DNA of 64,000 bases from Macrotis lagotis (GCF_037893015.1 NC_133658.1:143412860-143476859); one strand, 5' to 3'. Positions 32,875-43,700 are shown, counted from the first letter of the stretch. The notes: a model not told the origin generated them from the letters alone. Translations and numbers: made by a program.

Positions 32875-33142
32875 GATCACTGATTGGGTATTGCCTCAGT
32901 CAAATTGGACCTATTAAAGACCTCAGCTTAAAAAGGCAAAAGTCTATCCATTGCATCTAGAGTCCTCTTTCCTTCATCCTGATCTATAACTGGTCCAGTT
33001 ACAGATGGCTCCAGAGGAGAAAGTGAGGCTGGTTACTTTGCACAGCCCTCCCTCACTTAAATCTAATTCATTTTCAAGTCATGACATCACCTTCCTAAAA
33101 GTCATGGTCCTCTTTGAGAATGAAGGACAAACAACAACTCCT
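32875..33142 (+). mobile_element. RTE-type SINE variant, sense
   Basis: The left part ('gtattgcctcagtcaaattg', 'aagacctcagcttaaaaagg') differs from the tRNA-headed form; the right part shares 'gaggagaaagtgaggctggt' and ends in 'gaaggacaaacaacaact'. The same layout recurs at 39920-40170. Confidence 0.75.
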
Positions 33143-33164
33143 TTATATGAGTATCATCTTGCCT

Positions 33165-33255
33165 TAGGGGTACTGTAAGTTCTTAGACTTTTATGTTGGT
33201 ATTCCCAGTGCTCAGTAGAATGACTGGCACTTAATAAATACATATTTACTCATTT
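33165..33255 (+). mobile_element. L2 LINE 3' end, sense
   Basis: 'cccagtgctcagtagaatga' and 'ctggcacttaataaatacat' are the L2 terminus. Confidence 0.65.
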
Positions 33256-33594
33256 TAGCCATTCACTAATGCATTTCTCCCTTTATTCTTTCAACAAAAC
33301 TCCATTTCCCCTCATTCTCAGTTACAAATCATCTGAGGGATAACCTAAGTCACTAGGAGCTGACTGCATCCATTTAACAAAGTGCTAAGGTTACATATGA
33401 ACTACCTTGGAAGAGGTCCTTCAAACAAATGTTCATATCCTGTAATCTCATTAAGTTGAATAGGAGGAAGGACTCCTAAAAATCTATCAGGGATTCCTCC
33501 TGGATTGACCCCTTCAATATACTCATCTTCCCCTCCCCAAAAAATAACTCTAAATATCACTTCATTCCTCCTTACTTTAAAAGAAGTCATAGAA
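33256..33594. other. Unassigned stretch
   Basis: No repeat recognised. The minus frame 33402-33590 has no known motif. Confidence 0.35.
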
Positions 33595-33795
33595 ATTAGA
33601 ACTTAGTAATAGAACAAATAGATTTTTGAACTAGAAACTTAGAAATAATTCTTTTCAACTACCTCATTCTATATTGGAAAACCTGAGGCCTAAAATATTA
33701 AACAGCTTGCCCAAGAATACACAACTAGTAAGTTACAGAGTTAAGATTGAAATTTAGGTTGTCTGATGCCACATCTAATTTCCCCAATGCTACAT
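33595..33795 (-). mobile_element. MIR-type SINE, antisense
   Basis: 'ggaaaacctgaggcctaaaa', 'gcttgcccaagaatacacaa' and a decayed reversed head are visible. Confidence 0.65.
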
Positions 33796-33799
33796 ACAC

Positions 33800-35060
33800 T
33801 TGTTTTTACAAATTAGAGTTTTAGAAAATATTAAAACTAAATCAAGACGCTAAAAAACTATTAGAACAGGTAAGGTATCTCAAGGTAAAAACAAAGAAAG
33901 AAGATCAAAGAAAAGAAATTTAACTATCATTTACTTCCTAAAAGAAATCCCAAAGTGAAAACAAATAGCTAAAAACCAGTTTCTAGGCAAAGAATAAATA
34001 CAGCAGTCAGAAAGAAAAAAATCAATACTAATGAGTCACAGGATCATCACATAAGATTTAGTAGTCATCACTCCATAGAAGAAGAGAGTTTGGAATATGA
34101 AAGTACAGAAGGTAAAGGATATAGGCTTATGACCAAGAATAACTTAGCCAGAAAAAAAACTGAGTATAATGCTACTGGAGAAAAAATAATTTTAATGATG
34201 TACTTCCAAGCATTCCTAAAATAAAAAAGAGAGAGAAAAAAAAAGCTGCATAGAAACTTTGAAGATCAAACAGAGGAGTTAGGAGAAACATATAAAGGTG
34301 AACATGAATGAATAATAATGAAGGACTAAGCAAGAATAAACTGCTTACAATGTGTTCTATCTAAGTCCCTAATACCATCAGAGGTCAGAGGGGGAGTCAA
34401 ATTAGATAAGGCCTTGGATTCATTCCGTTATATCTTTGAAAAGAGAGGGGAAAAGGAATATATTGTCCAGGAAGAAAGAAGGGGGGAAAAGATTAGGGAA
34501 CATTAATTCACCTAATCAGAGTGTAGAAGGTGACATATTATAAATGAGGAGGAGAGTGTGCAGGGAAAAAAGCTGACACTTGAAATTCACTCTCATCTGA
34601 AGTAGTTAAAAGAAAAAGAGAATGCATACAAACACAGAGTTAGATACAAAAATACATTTTACTCAAGTCAACAGGATGGAAGGAGAAAAGAGGAGAGAGA
34701 GAGAGAGAGAGATTGATTAAGGGAGGCTTAAATCCTAAGGTAAATAAATTCTAAGGATGTACAAAAATATGTAAAGCTTTTTTTGAGGTGGCTAAGAATA
34801 GTGTTCATAAATTGGAGCAAGTAAAGATATTTAAATGCAATAAGAATACTGTTGTATTGAACTCTTATTAGTATAATAATCAGCGTAAAAGTCCACAATG
34901 CTAGAGGATCAATGATATAAGATGTTATTTGTCTCCTGCTAAAGAGTTTAGAATACAGAATAAGTCAAAAAAAATTTTGGACATGACCAATGTGGAAAGA
35001 AAGAAAGAAGAATATGAATAGAAATATGGAGAAAAAACATAGAATGTGTGAGTGAAAATC
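33800..35060 (+). mobile_element. L1 LINE, sense, ORF1 end plus spacer joined to 3' end
   Basis: 34090-34380 matches the ORF1 C-terminal and following region ('gaccaagaataacttagcca', 'gctgcatagaaactttgaag', 'acatataaaggtgaacatga'), parallel to the left-end L1. 34380-34760 is the purine-rich spacer. 34770-35060 then resembles the ORF2 C-terminus and 3' end ('gaggtggctaagaatagtgt'). Almost all of ORF2 is missing, so this is either one deleted copy or two abutting ones. 33800-34090 fits less well. Confidence 0.6.
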
Positions 35061-35069
35061 CCCTCTTAG

Positions 35070-35165
35070 ATGGTAAATTCTGTGAGGGCAGAAACTGTGC
35101 CATCTGCTTATCCTAGTTGCCAAGCACAGGGTCCTGTGCAAAATAGGACCTTAAAAATTATTGGG
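35070..35165 (+). mobile_element. L2 LINE 3' end, sense
   Basis: 'gtaaattctgtgagggcaga' and 'ttgccaagcacagggtcctg' are visible. Confidence 0.6.
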
Positions 35166-35169
35166 ATTA

Positions 35170-35465
35170 TGGTATTTTGAGCCAGAAGGAATATTCAAGA
35201 CTGTCCAATACAACAACCTATGACTGAGGGTCAAATCAAGCCTGATGCCAGGCTTCATATATCCAGTGAACTAAGAACATTTTTTTATATTTTTTAAATC
35301 AATAAAACTTTTTTAAAAAGTATAGAAACCCTTCTTAGTTTTGAGCAGGACAAAAGCATGGAGTTTGCTAAACCCTAATCCACCCTACAACCATATTTTA
35401 CCATTAGGTAAAGTAGTTTGTCCAAAGTTACACAAGTTGCAAGGAACAGAAATATGAGATTTTTA
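35170..35465 (-). mobile_element. MIR-type SINE, antisense, interrupted
   Basis: 'gagccagaaggaatattcaa' at the left and 'aagtagtttgtccaaagtta' at the right are reversed tail and CORE. About 120 AT-rich bases lie between. Confidence 0.5.
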
Positions 35466-35569
35466 TGGCCCTCGATAGAATTCTCTTCCCCCAGCTCTCA
35501 GGGAACCAATTGTATTCATTAAAATTTATCTTTTAATAATAGTTATAGTTTAAAGAGCTTCCTATTTAA

Positions 35570-35880
35570 AGATTTATACATACTCTCATTATATGTAATT
35601 ACAAAAAGACAAAACTGGAAACAACCTAAATGTTCATAAAAAGAGAGTAGCTAAATACATTTTGCCACCTTAGTAGAATGGAAAATTATAAAACAATTAA
35701 GATGGACAATTGTAGGCAGAATTAAGAGAGGGGTGGGAAATAGAAAGTCCTTTATGAAATAATTCAAAGTAAAAATACAAAGGAAGAACCAGGGAAAAAA
35801 AGAGTACATGTTAACTACACTCATATGAAGAAAAATGAGTGAGGATTAACTGACAGAATCCTTGTGAGAGCTGAGAGCTT
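35570..35880 (+). mobile_element. L1 LINE 3' region, sense
   Basis: 'aaactggaaacaacctaaat' and 'gttcataaaaagagagtagc' match the C-terminal ORF2 block common to mammalian L1s, followed by decayed 3' sequence. Confidence 0.65.
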
Positions 35881-35921
35881 AGACTAAAAAACTGTTATTA
35901 TAATTTATACATTGCAATTAA

Positions 35922-36160
35922 TTTAATTACTAGGTAGTACAGTGGATAGAGCCCATGCCTGAAATCAGAATACTCATTTTCTTGTGTTCGATTCTGGTCT
36001 CATATGATCCTGGGCAAGTCACTTAACCCTGTCTGCCTCAGTTTCCTCATCTATAAAATGAACTGGAGAAGAAAATGCCAAGCTACTTCAGTATCTTTAC
36101 CAAGGAAATTCAAATGGTGTAATGAGGAACTGGACAGAATTGAAAAATAACAACAAAGAA
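35922..36160 (+). mobile_element. MAR1 SINE, near full length, sense
   Basis: The head 'aggtagtacagtggatagag', 'gcctcagtttcctcatctat' and the 3' end with 'gaactggacagaattgaaaa' are visible. Confidence 0.88.
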
Positions 36161-36809
36161 AATATAGAAGATGTTTAATATTGTTTCTAATAAAATCTTA
36201 CCCTGAAGGTGAACTCCCGATTCAGCCTAGAGATATAGCCATCAGTCTATCTGTAGCCTAATCTAGCTCCTTTCACACTTGCAAAGTGGGATATGCAGCT
36301 CTATATGGTCTAATTTGGTGTGACTGTTAAGTATAGCTGAGAACCAACGCTAGTCTTTTCCAGGCAATGAAAGGAAGAGAGTTACAGTGTTTATGCCTGT
36401 CCTCACCAAACTTAAGTATCTGTATCTCCTTCTTAAGCACCATAAATTTCTGTGGTTCTTGTGTAACCTTGAATCAGTCCTGGTATAAGGCTGACTATAG
36501 TCATAACTTTCTAAGCTCTAAACATCCACTCAGGGACTATAAATCTGAATGATTCTGACACGCTCTGGGAAAGGATATTAATTAAGGTACTCAAAAGCAG
36601 ACTATGGCTGCTTGCTTCACTGCAGCCAACAGACAGTCAAATAAATGTCCTGCCAAGATCCCTGGACAAAGTAAGAGTTAGGTTCCAATCCCAACTCCTC
36701 CCTTATCCAAGAATAAATTAATTCCTTTTCCTATTTCTTCATTTCCATATTTTAAGGTTCTTAGAGTGTCTTCTTCATAACAATTTTGTGAGAAAGGAAG
36801 TACAAGTTT
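36161..36809. other. Unassigned stretch, possibly a decayed LTR
   Basis: I recognise no family. A TATA-like 'gactataaatctg' (about 36534) and an AATAAA (about 36641) lie in LTR-like order, but such motifs are common by chance in AT-rich DNA. Confidence 0.25.
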
Positions 36810-36920
36810 TTAATTCAACAAACTTATTAAGTGCCTATCATGTGCTAGTTGCTCTGCTAGATGATGAGGAAATTAAAACAAAGAATCCCTTCCCTCAAAG
36901 AGCTTAGATCTATTGAATAT
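36810..36920 (-). mobile_element. L2 LINE 3' end, antisense
   Basis: 'aacttattaagtgcctatca', 'tgctctgctagatgatgagg' and 'ccctcaaagagcttagat' are the reversed L2 end. Confidence 0.8.
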
Positions 36921-36929
36921 GGTTAAAAT

Positions 36930-36930
36930 T

Positions 36931-36971
<41 letters not shown>

Positions 36972-36980
36972 AATGATGAT
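36930..36980. repeat. (ATG)n microsatellite at a SINE 3' end
   Basis: About 50 bases of ATG triplets (CAT on the minus strand), directly adjoining the 3' end of the antisense RTE-type SINE. Confidence 0.95.
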
Positions 36981-36984
36981 ATTT

Positions 36985-37268
36985 GTCCTTTCTCAAACAA
37001 GACCATGACATCAGGGAGGTGATGCCATGACAAGCAACTGAATTAGGTTTGAGGGAAGTGGTGTTGCTAAGTCATCAGCCTTACTTTCTCCTCTGGGTCC
37101 AGTGGCCAGATATGAATTGAAATAATTGGAGATGACCCTGGATTCCAGGTAATCAGATTTCAGTGTCTTGCCCAAGGTTACACAGCTAGTAAGTATCAAG
37201 TATGTGATCTGAACTCAGCTCCTACTCCTTACTCCTGGACTGTTATTCTATCCACTGTAGCACCTAGC
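36985..37268 (-). mobile_element. RTE-type SINE, full length, antisense
   Basis: The plus strand runs from 'catcagggaggtgatgccat' through 'agtggccagatatgaattga' and 'aggttacacagctagtaagt' to the reversed head 'tatccactgtagcacctagc'. The minus frame 37011-37199 lies inside it. Confidence 0.9.
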
Positions 37269-37274
37269 TGAATA

Positions 37275-37743
37275 TGATTACAATAGGAGAATAGCCACTT
37301 GAGTCTAGTTCTTATAAATATAATTATGCTTTGAGTGTTGCAAAGGCAATTCCCTTCCTAGAAGAGGCTGATGAGTCTGCTTTCAGGATTGTAGCAACAG
37401 AGTATTTTGGAATTGCCTTGGAGAGATTTTTGGAGCATGCTTAGACATTCTTTTACTGATCCTTCTCTGCTAACCTTGTCATGGGATTGCTTTTTGGATT
37501 GCCTTGGGGCATTTCAAAGGTTGGAAAGGGGAGGTTATTGCTATTTTTTCATCTGTGTACATCTGTTAGCAAACCTGCAGAAAGTGAAATTGCTCAAGTT
37601 TGATCAAAGTATTTCTTCAAAGGGTTGCTGTTATTTCACTCAAAAAGTATTTCTTGAACAAGTCATAAGATCGGAGTAAGTGTGTGATTCTAAGAACAGC
37701 TTTTAATCCACTATCCCATATGGAAATGTAAAAACAAAATTTA
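37275..37743. other. Unassigned stretch
   Basis: No repeat recognised. The plus frame 37407-37679 (90 codons) has no known domain and is taken as chance. Confidence 0.4.
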
Positions 37744-37932
37744 AAATAATCCCTGGAGGCAGGTAGGTGGTGCAGTGAATAGAGTACCAGCCCTGGAGTC
37801 AGGAGGACCTGGGTTCAAATATGACCTCATACACTTAATAATTGCCTAATTGTGTGACCTTGGGCAAGTCACTTAACCCCATTGCCTTAAATAAATAAAA
37901 TTTAAAAGTAACATAAAACAAAATAGTCCCTG
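37744..37932 (+). mobile_element. Young tRNA-derived SINE with 12-bp target-site duplication
   Basis: AAATAATCCCTG (37744-37755) and AAATAGTCCCTG (37921-37932) flank the element with one mismatch. The body has 'ggtgcagtgaatagagtacc', B box 'gggttcaaat' and 'gtgaccttgggcaagtcact', then a tail with AAAT repeats. Confidence 0.9.
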
Positions 37933-38009
37933 TTTGTCACTTATATACTAAACATCTTACTGTGAGCCTACATGCATTTAGGGATTATAGGTGGGACATT
38001 CTTGGAGGT

Positions 38010-38545
38010 GAGTGTAGCTAGGTGGCAAAGTAGATAGAGTCAGAAAGACCTAAGTTTAAATCTAGCCTCAGGCATACCTAAATTTTGTGACCTGGGCAAG
38101 TTATTTAACTTCTCTTTGCCTCACTTTACTTAACTGTAAAAAGGGAACAATAATAATGTTTGTCCCTCATTCTCCAAGAACACCAGGATATCAGGGAGGT
38201 GATGCCATGACAAGTATTTGAATTGGATTTGAGTGAGGAGGGGCTGTGCTGAGTCACCAGTCTCACCTTCTCCTCCGGAGTCATCTGGGCCAGATATTTA
38301 TCAGGATAACTGGAGATGGCTCTGGATGTGAGGCAATCAGGGTTAAGTAACTTGCCTAATGTCACACACCTAGTAAGTGTCAGAGGCTGAATTTGAATGT
38401 CCTCCTGATTCCAAGGCCAGTGCTTTATCCACTGTGCCATCTAGCTGCCCCCAGGAGAAATAATAGCATTTAGCTCACAGGGTTGTTGCAAGGACCAAAT
38501 GAGATAATATTTCTAAAACACTTTGAAGAGTGCCTGACACATTGC
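38010..38545 (+). mobile_element. MIR SINE, sense, split by an RTE-type SINE
   Basis: The left half 38010-38155 has head and CORE ('aagtttaaatctagcctcag'); the right half 38453-38545 has the tail ('cacagggttgttgcaaggac', 'tgagataatatttctaaaac'). The halves are contiguous in the family consensus. Confidence 0.8.
38156..38452 (-). mobile_element. RTE-type SINE, full length, antisense, inside MIR
   Basis: The order is 'catcagggaggtgatgccat', 'ctcaccttctcctccggagt', 'ctggagatggctctggatgt', 'ccaaggccagtgctttatcc' and 'gtgccatctagctgcccc'. The minus frame 38126-38440 (104 codons) lies inside this SINE and is not a gene. Confidence 0.92.
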
Positions 38546-38589
38546 AGGGGATTATTCTTTCCCTCCAGGCCTTATGACTGTATAGTCAT

Positions 38590-39865
38590 TCCCAAGATAC
38601 CAAAGCTCACCTTCTTGACCTTGGCAGCATTTGACATTATTGATCACCTTTCTCTCCTGAATTCACTCTCTTCTCTAAGTTTTCATGATACTGCTTTCTC
38701 CTAGTTCTCCTGCTAATCTGATAACTCCTTTTCAGTCTCCTTTGTTATATTTTTATCCAGGTCATGTGCACCAATCATGTTTACCCTCCAAAAATCTATT
38801 CTGGACCCTCTTCTTTTCCCCTCTATACTATCTCTTGGTGATCCCATTATGTACTAAGGGTTGCAGTATTATACCTGGTGATTTACAAATGAACATATTA
38901 AAGCTCTACTTTCTCTTCTAATCTTCAGTATCACAACTGGATAGACAACTCAAACTCAACACATCCAAATTGGAATCCTTTATATTTCTTCCTCCTTTCC
39001 AACCTTCTCTTTTTCAGAAATTCTGTTACTATCAAAGTCTCTGCCATATTACTAGTCAATCAAGCTCACAACTTTGGTGTCATCTACTCCTCACCCATAT
39101 TCATCCTATACATCAAATCCTATACATTAGTCTTGACATTTCTACCTTCATAACATCTGTCATATATCCCCTTCTCTCCTCTCACATACCCACATCTCAG
39201 GTGGCAGGCTCTAATGACCTCACACTGAAAATACTGCAATAACTTTCTCACTGGCTGCCTTGTCCTTTGTCTCTTGTCACTCTAGACCATTCTCCATTCA
39301 TCTATTGAAGTGATCTTCCTAAAGTGAAAATCTGACATATTAGTACTCTAATCAATAAATCTTGGTAGTTCCTTACTGCCTTTAAGATTAAATATTAAAT
39401 CCTTCCTTTTTAAAAACCCTTCACCATCTGGCCCATTCTTCCTTCCCTTTCTTTTTACTTCTTATCCTTGCCCATATTCTCTCTGATATAGCAACCCTGA
39501 CCTTGCTATGACTTAAACACAACATTCTATTTCCCAACTCGATGACTTTTCACTTACTCTCCCCCATGTCTGGAATGTTCTCTGCTCACCACCACTTCCT
39601 GAATTCCATGACTTCTTCCAAGACTCATTTCTAATTCCATCTTTTGAAAAAGACCTTTCCTGATCTTCCTCTTTCCCTCTCACCACCCCCCCCCCAGCTC
39701 CATGACTTCTCTCTGAGGATACCATTCAACTAATCCACATACAGAGTACAACATATGTCTGTGTATATAATAAAAAGATCTCTCCCATTAAAATTCAAAC
39801 TCCTTAAGGGGAAAGGCTTTGTTTTTGTATTTCTTTGTACCCCTAGTGCTTAGAGGCCTAGTGAC
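38590..39865 (+). mobile_element. L2 LINE, about 1.27 kb, RT to 3' end, sense
   Basis: It starts in the RT domain (frame contains AAFDIIDHLSLL, the L2 motif-A block usually like AAFDTVDHPLLL), then 'actcaaactcaacacatcca', 'gtgatcttcctaaagtgaaa', 'cccttcaccatctggcccat', 'cccccatgtctggaatgttc', 'caaactccttaaggggaaag' and the 3' end near 39865. All are colinear. Frames 38483-38704, 38685-38921 and 38970-39242 follow it. It is heavily broken, and it is the longest uninterrupted L2 here. Confidence 0.85.
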
Positions 39866-39919
39866 TGGCCAATCCCTACAAGTTCAAGAATCTTACTTTG
39901 AATATAACTATCCATCTAT

Positions 39920-40170
39920 GGGTGCTGCCTCAGTCAGATTTTGACCTGGGAAAGACCTTAGCTTAAAAAGACCAAGATCTCCCTCTGCATCCAGGGACAT
40001 CTCCTGTCATCCAGATCCATATCTGGCCACTGGACCTAGAGGAGAAAATGAGGTAAGTGACTTGGCAAAGCACAACCTCACTCAAATCCAATTCACATAC
40101 TTGTCAAGGCATCACTTCCCTGAGATCATGGTCCTCTACAAGAACAAAGGGCAAATGACAGCAACAACAA
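39920..40170 (+). mobile_element. RTE-type SINE variant, sense
   Basis: 'ctgcctcagtcagattttga', 'catatctggccactggacct', 'cctcactcaaatccaattca' and a 'caacaacaa' tail are visible. The layout is the same as at 32875-33142. Confidence 0.82.
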
Positions 40171-40267
40171 TATAACTTGTATGGACTTAGTCTTTTTTAT
40201 GTTCTCTCCCCCATTAGTATATCAGTTCTTCTAGAGAAGGAACCCTGTTTTTGCTTCTTATTTTAAT

Positions 40268-40512
40268 CACATTGCCTGCCAGTCATTTCAGTTGTAATCA
40301 ACTCTTTGTGGCTTTGGGGTTTTTGTTTTTGGCAAAGACACAGGAATTGTTTATCATTTCCCTTTCCAACTCATTTACATAGGAAACTGAGGTAAAAAGG
40401 GTGAAATGATTTGCTAAGGGTCATATGGCCAGTAAGTGTGTAAGGCCAGATTTGAACTTAAAAAGATGAGTCTTCCTGACTTCAGACCCAACATCTAGCT
40501 ACCTGGCTGCCA
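40268..40512 (-). mobile_element. MAR1 SINE, antisense
   Basis: 'agttgtaatcaactctttgt', 'cataggaaactgaggtaaaa' and 'aaagatgagtcttcctgact' are in reversed MAR1 order. Confidence 0.85.
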
Positions 40513-40849
40513 CATAGTAAGCATTTAGTAAATGCTTAACAATTGATGAAATGTTAGTAATCTAAGGAATTGGAGGTCAAATTGCACATAGTAAAATAAT
40601 TGCCCAGTCAGTAGCCCCAAAGTGTATGTGTATGTGTTTTAAAGGCACATCAGAAGAGATTAAAACCCTGAAATTATTAACATACTACAGCTAAGAAGAA
40701 AGTCCTGACACTGGTGTTATTGAAGGTCAGCATTTCTTGGTTCTGAGTTATCAGAGAGGTTAGCTTTCCCTGTTTTATATCAAATGGAACTCCCAACAGA
40801 GATTCATTTTTTGGGAGGGGTACAGTGGGGTGGGGGGTTGGTGGGGGGA

Positions 40850-40962
40850 GGCAATCAGAGTTAAGACTCTTGCCAAGGGTCACATAGTAAGGGTCTGAGG
40901 TCATATTTGACTTCAGTTCCTCCTAAATCCAGAGGTGTCCACTGTCCAATCTAGCTTCCCCA
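40850..40962 (-). mobile_element. tRNA-headed SINE fragment, antisense
   Basis: 'aggcaatcagagttaagact', 'gccaagggtcacatagtaag' and a reversed head near 40950 are visible. It is likely the 5' part of an RTE-type SINE. A G-rich run lies just left of it. Confidence 0.6.
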
Positions 40963-41089
40963 ATCAGACATTCATTAGAGTTCAGTGAATTTTCAAACCT
41001 CCCTACTCCCCAAAACAATCCTCTATTGTTCACTCAGCCCCCTATAAAGCCTGCAAAGGCTCCCAGAGGACTATATTTGAATCCCGTCT

Positions 41090-41253
41090 TTGACATGAGA
41101 ATCTTTTTGCATTAGTAATCAAGAGACCTAGGTTGTCATCCTGTTTCTGCTACTAATTGTGTAACCTTGGAACAATCAAGCAACCTCTCCAGGTCTCAAT
41201 TCCTTTGTCATTAAATGAAGCATTTGAATAATATGATCTTCACAATGGCAGGG

Positions 41254-41309
<56 letters not shown>

Positions 41310-41520
41310 TAGACAGGATGACCTGAATTCAAATTATGTCCCAGATACTTACTAGTTTGGGTCTCTAGTCATGCCATATAATCTCTCTGAGTCTCAGTTC
41401 TCTCATCTACAAAATGGAGATAATAACTGTACCTGCCTCACAAAATTGTTGTGAAGATCAAACGAAATAATATACATAAAACACTTTGCAAAACTAAAGT
41501 AGTACATAAATAATTACTAG
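41090..41520 (+). mobile_element. Two MIR-type SINEs, sense, with a microsatellite between
   Basis: 41090-41250 is a decayed head and CORE. 41309-41520 is a better copy ('gacctgaattcaaattatgt', 'gttctctcatctacaaaatg', 'ttgttgtgaagatcaaacga'). Confidence 0.75.
41259..41308. repeat. (TG)25 microsatellite
   Basis: 50 bases of uninterrupted TG. Confidence 0.98.
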
Positions 41521-41529
41521 CTTGGGAAA

Positions 41530-42180
41530 GCTATGAACTTAAATTAGATCATCTCAATAAAAAGCAGTGCCCATCCATGAGAGTCTGTAAGTCTTCTCCT
41601 GTGCTATACTCATGGCCCTAACAATGCCAGAGTAGTCCCTGAAATGAACCCTTCTTTCTCAGCCCTCCAGAATCTCTGTTTAGTTTGGGAGGGGGGAGAT
41701 TCTGGCTAGAGAGATGGAGCAGAACTGAAATGCATACCAGAACTTTCTGTGATTATAATCAAAACAAGCCCTCATATTCCTTGAAGGCTGCTCTCATTGA
41801 AGCAATAACTTTATTTCCAGTTCTATCTGACCTGGAGAGGGGTCTTCAACCTGTATTCAGAAGAAACAGGAAGGCTGATTGGCTGATTCAGGCAGCCAGG
41901 AATGGAAGCTCTAGGAACACCCCTTCTGGTTTACCTAGGCAAGCACAGGCCACATAGCCTGTGTCTCTCTTGCAAACTGCTCTTTTCCGCTTCTCAGATA
42001 AGGAGGGAGAAATCTTTCCCCACCCTATTCCACCCAGTCCCCTTTCTAGGTATGCTTGCATACATCCACAATGACCACCCATGAAGTCCCTATGTACCTG
42101 TTCCTTGGTTATTTCCATTCTTCCCACAAACGTATGTATATTTTCACGAATACGCAACTGGGTTATGGGGAAAATGTTTG
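41530..42180. other. Unassigned stretch
   Basis: No repeat recognised. Three short frames on both strands (41685-41957 plus, 41888-42157 minus, 41902-42084 plus) overlap and show no known domain. Confidence 0.4.
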
Positions 42181-42288
42181 ATTGCTACTTTTCTCACTCT
42201 TATTTCATTATATGCTTTTTCTTTAAGATAATTATATCCTCCGAAGAACTAATAAACTGAAGAACTAATAAAAGTAAATACATTGATG
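42181..42288. repeat. Copy 2 of an unassigned interspersed repeat
   Basis: Its ends match those of 29942-30036. This copy holds a 16-base internal tandem duplication ('gaagaactaataaa') near 42243-42272. Confidence 0.55.
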
Positions 42289-42534
42289 GAAACTGGACTT
42301 TTATTAGTTGTCTAGGGTGGGGTAAAACAAGTGAGACTTGAACAGGTTTCAGGGAAATCAAAAATCTTGAATTTGTTCTTGATTATCTCATTTTCCCTTT
42401 ACAAATACTTTTCTGCACTCAATTTGATGTCTATCTAGATACTCCCCCTACTTCATTCTGAATTCTCCTAACTGAACATTTGCCTAGGCTAACCTCTATT
42501 TATAGAAGAAATAACTCCCTCCCTTTCTTCACCT

Positions 42535-42840
42535 GTTATAGTCCTATTTCTTTAAAGCTCCAATTCAGGTAACCCCCTTCAATGAAACTTTCACTGTTTT
42601 TTCCCTAACCATAGATCCTCACCTCTAGCTGAAAATGACTTCTTCAAATTTTCTGATAACACTTTACATCTTCTCTATGTTATTTTATTCTACCTTGGAT
42701 CAAACTTTATGTTGATATGTTGTATCCTGTCACTAATCATTCAATTAGGAGAGTAACATTTGTCATCTTTTTACCTTCTCTAATACTTAATATACCATTT
42801 TACAAAAGGTGCTGAAGAATTGTTTTTGAAATATATTGAA
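42535..42840 (+). mobile_element. L2 or L3 LINE 3' end, sense, decayed
   Basis: 'cttcaatgaaactttcactg', 'agctgaaaatgacttcttca' and 'cactttacatcttctctatg' follow the order of an L2/L3 3' region. Identity is low. Confidence 0.45.
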
Positions 42841-42949
42841 TTATCCTGACTGAAATGAAATTAATTGCTAAAAGTAATCATATCCTGCCAAAGTTACATT
42901 ATCTAGAAGTTCTCTGTCTAAAGGAAGAAGTTAAATTAAGCATTGCTTC

Positions 42950-43340
42950 ATTCATTCAATAAGCATTTATAGTGCCTTTCAAGGCACTATGTTAGGTGTA
43001 AGGTATAAAAAGACAAAAAGGAAAATAGTTCCTGACTTCAAGGTGCTTACACTCTATTGGGATAAAACAATGAGCAGAGAGAGTGGATTATGAGTTCGGT
43101 TGACAAATCAACTTGAAAATAGCTTGGATGAAAGAGAGTAGTCTGTGCCTTGAAAAGTAGGCTATAAAGAAACTGTGGAAGGGTTTTAAATCCTATTCCA
43201 AGGAATCTGAATTTATCCTGCTGTCAAGAAAGAGCCACCAGAGTTTTTTGATCAGAAGAGTATTACCAACTATACCCATAATAGTAGGAACATCAATTTG
43301 GCAGCTGTGTGGATGATGGATTGGACCCAGAAGAGACTTG
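42950..43340 (-). mobile_element. L2 LINE, 3' end and C-terminal region, antisense
   Basis: 'caataagcatttatagtgcc', 'cttcaaggtgcttacactct', 'gggttttaaatcctattcca' and 'tttggcagctgtgtggatga' follow the reversed L2. Confidence 0.75.
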
Positions 43341-43589
43341 AAATAGAAAATTTAGGCACTGCAAAGAACAGCTATTCTCTTTCAGGGAAAATTTGGATTT
43401 CTTCTTCTTCTGAAGGCAAAGAGATGGAATAGATGAGCCAGTCCATTAATTCTATGATGTTCATCCCAAGTAGCCATTAATTGCACTCAGGGGGCTTTAT
43501 TGATATATTTATAAAATACATCATGAGATATAAACTATGGGATCTGGCTGAATCTGGAAAGAAGAGGTTTTTTCCCCCCACAGGATTAT

Positions 43590-43700
43590 AGAATTTATAG
43601 TTAGAATTCATTTTACTGATGAGAAAGACACTGACCCAAGGTCACATAGTTAGTAAATAGCAATCTAGATTTGAGCCCAAGTGCTCTGACCAAAGGACAT
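43590..43700 (-). mobile_element. MIR-type SINE fragment, antisense
   Basis: 'cattttactgatgagaaaga', 'cccaaggtcacatagttagt' and 'gagcccaagtgctctgacc' are visible. Confidence 0.7.

Noticed and set aside
36930-36980. Repeat array of CRISPR kind
   Set aside because: It is a plain trinucleotide run without spacers; the other tandem repeats also lack spacer structure.
38126-38440. 104-codon minus-strand frame
   Set aside because: It lies inside an RTE-type SINE and its amino acids follow the SINE consensus.
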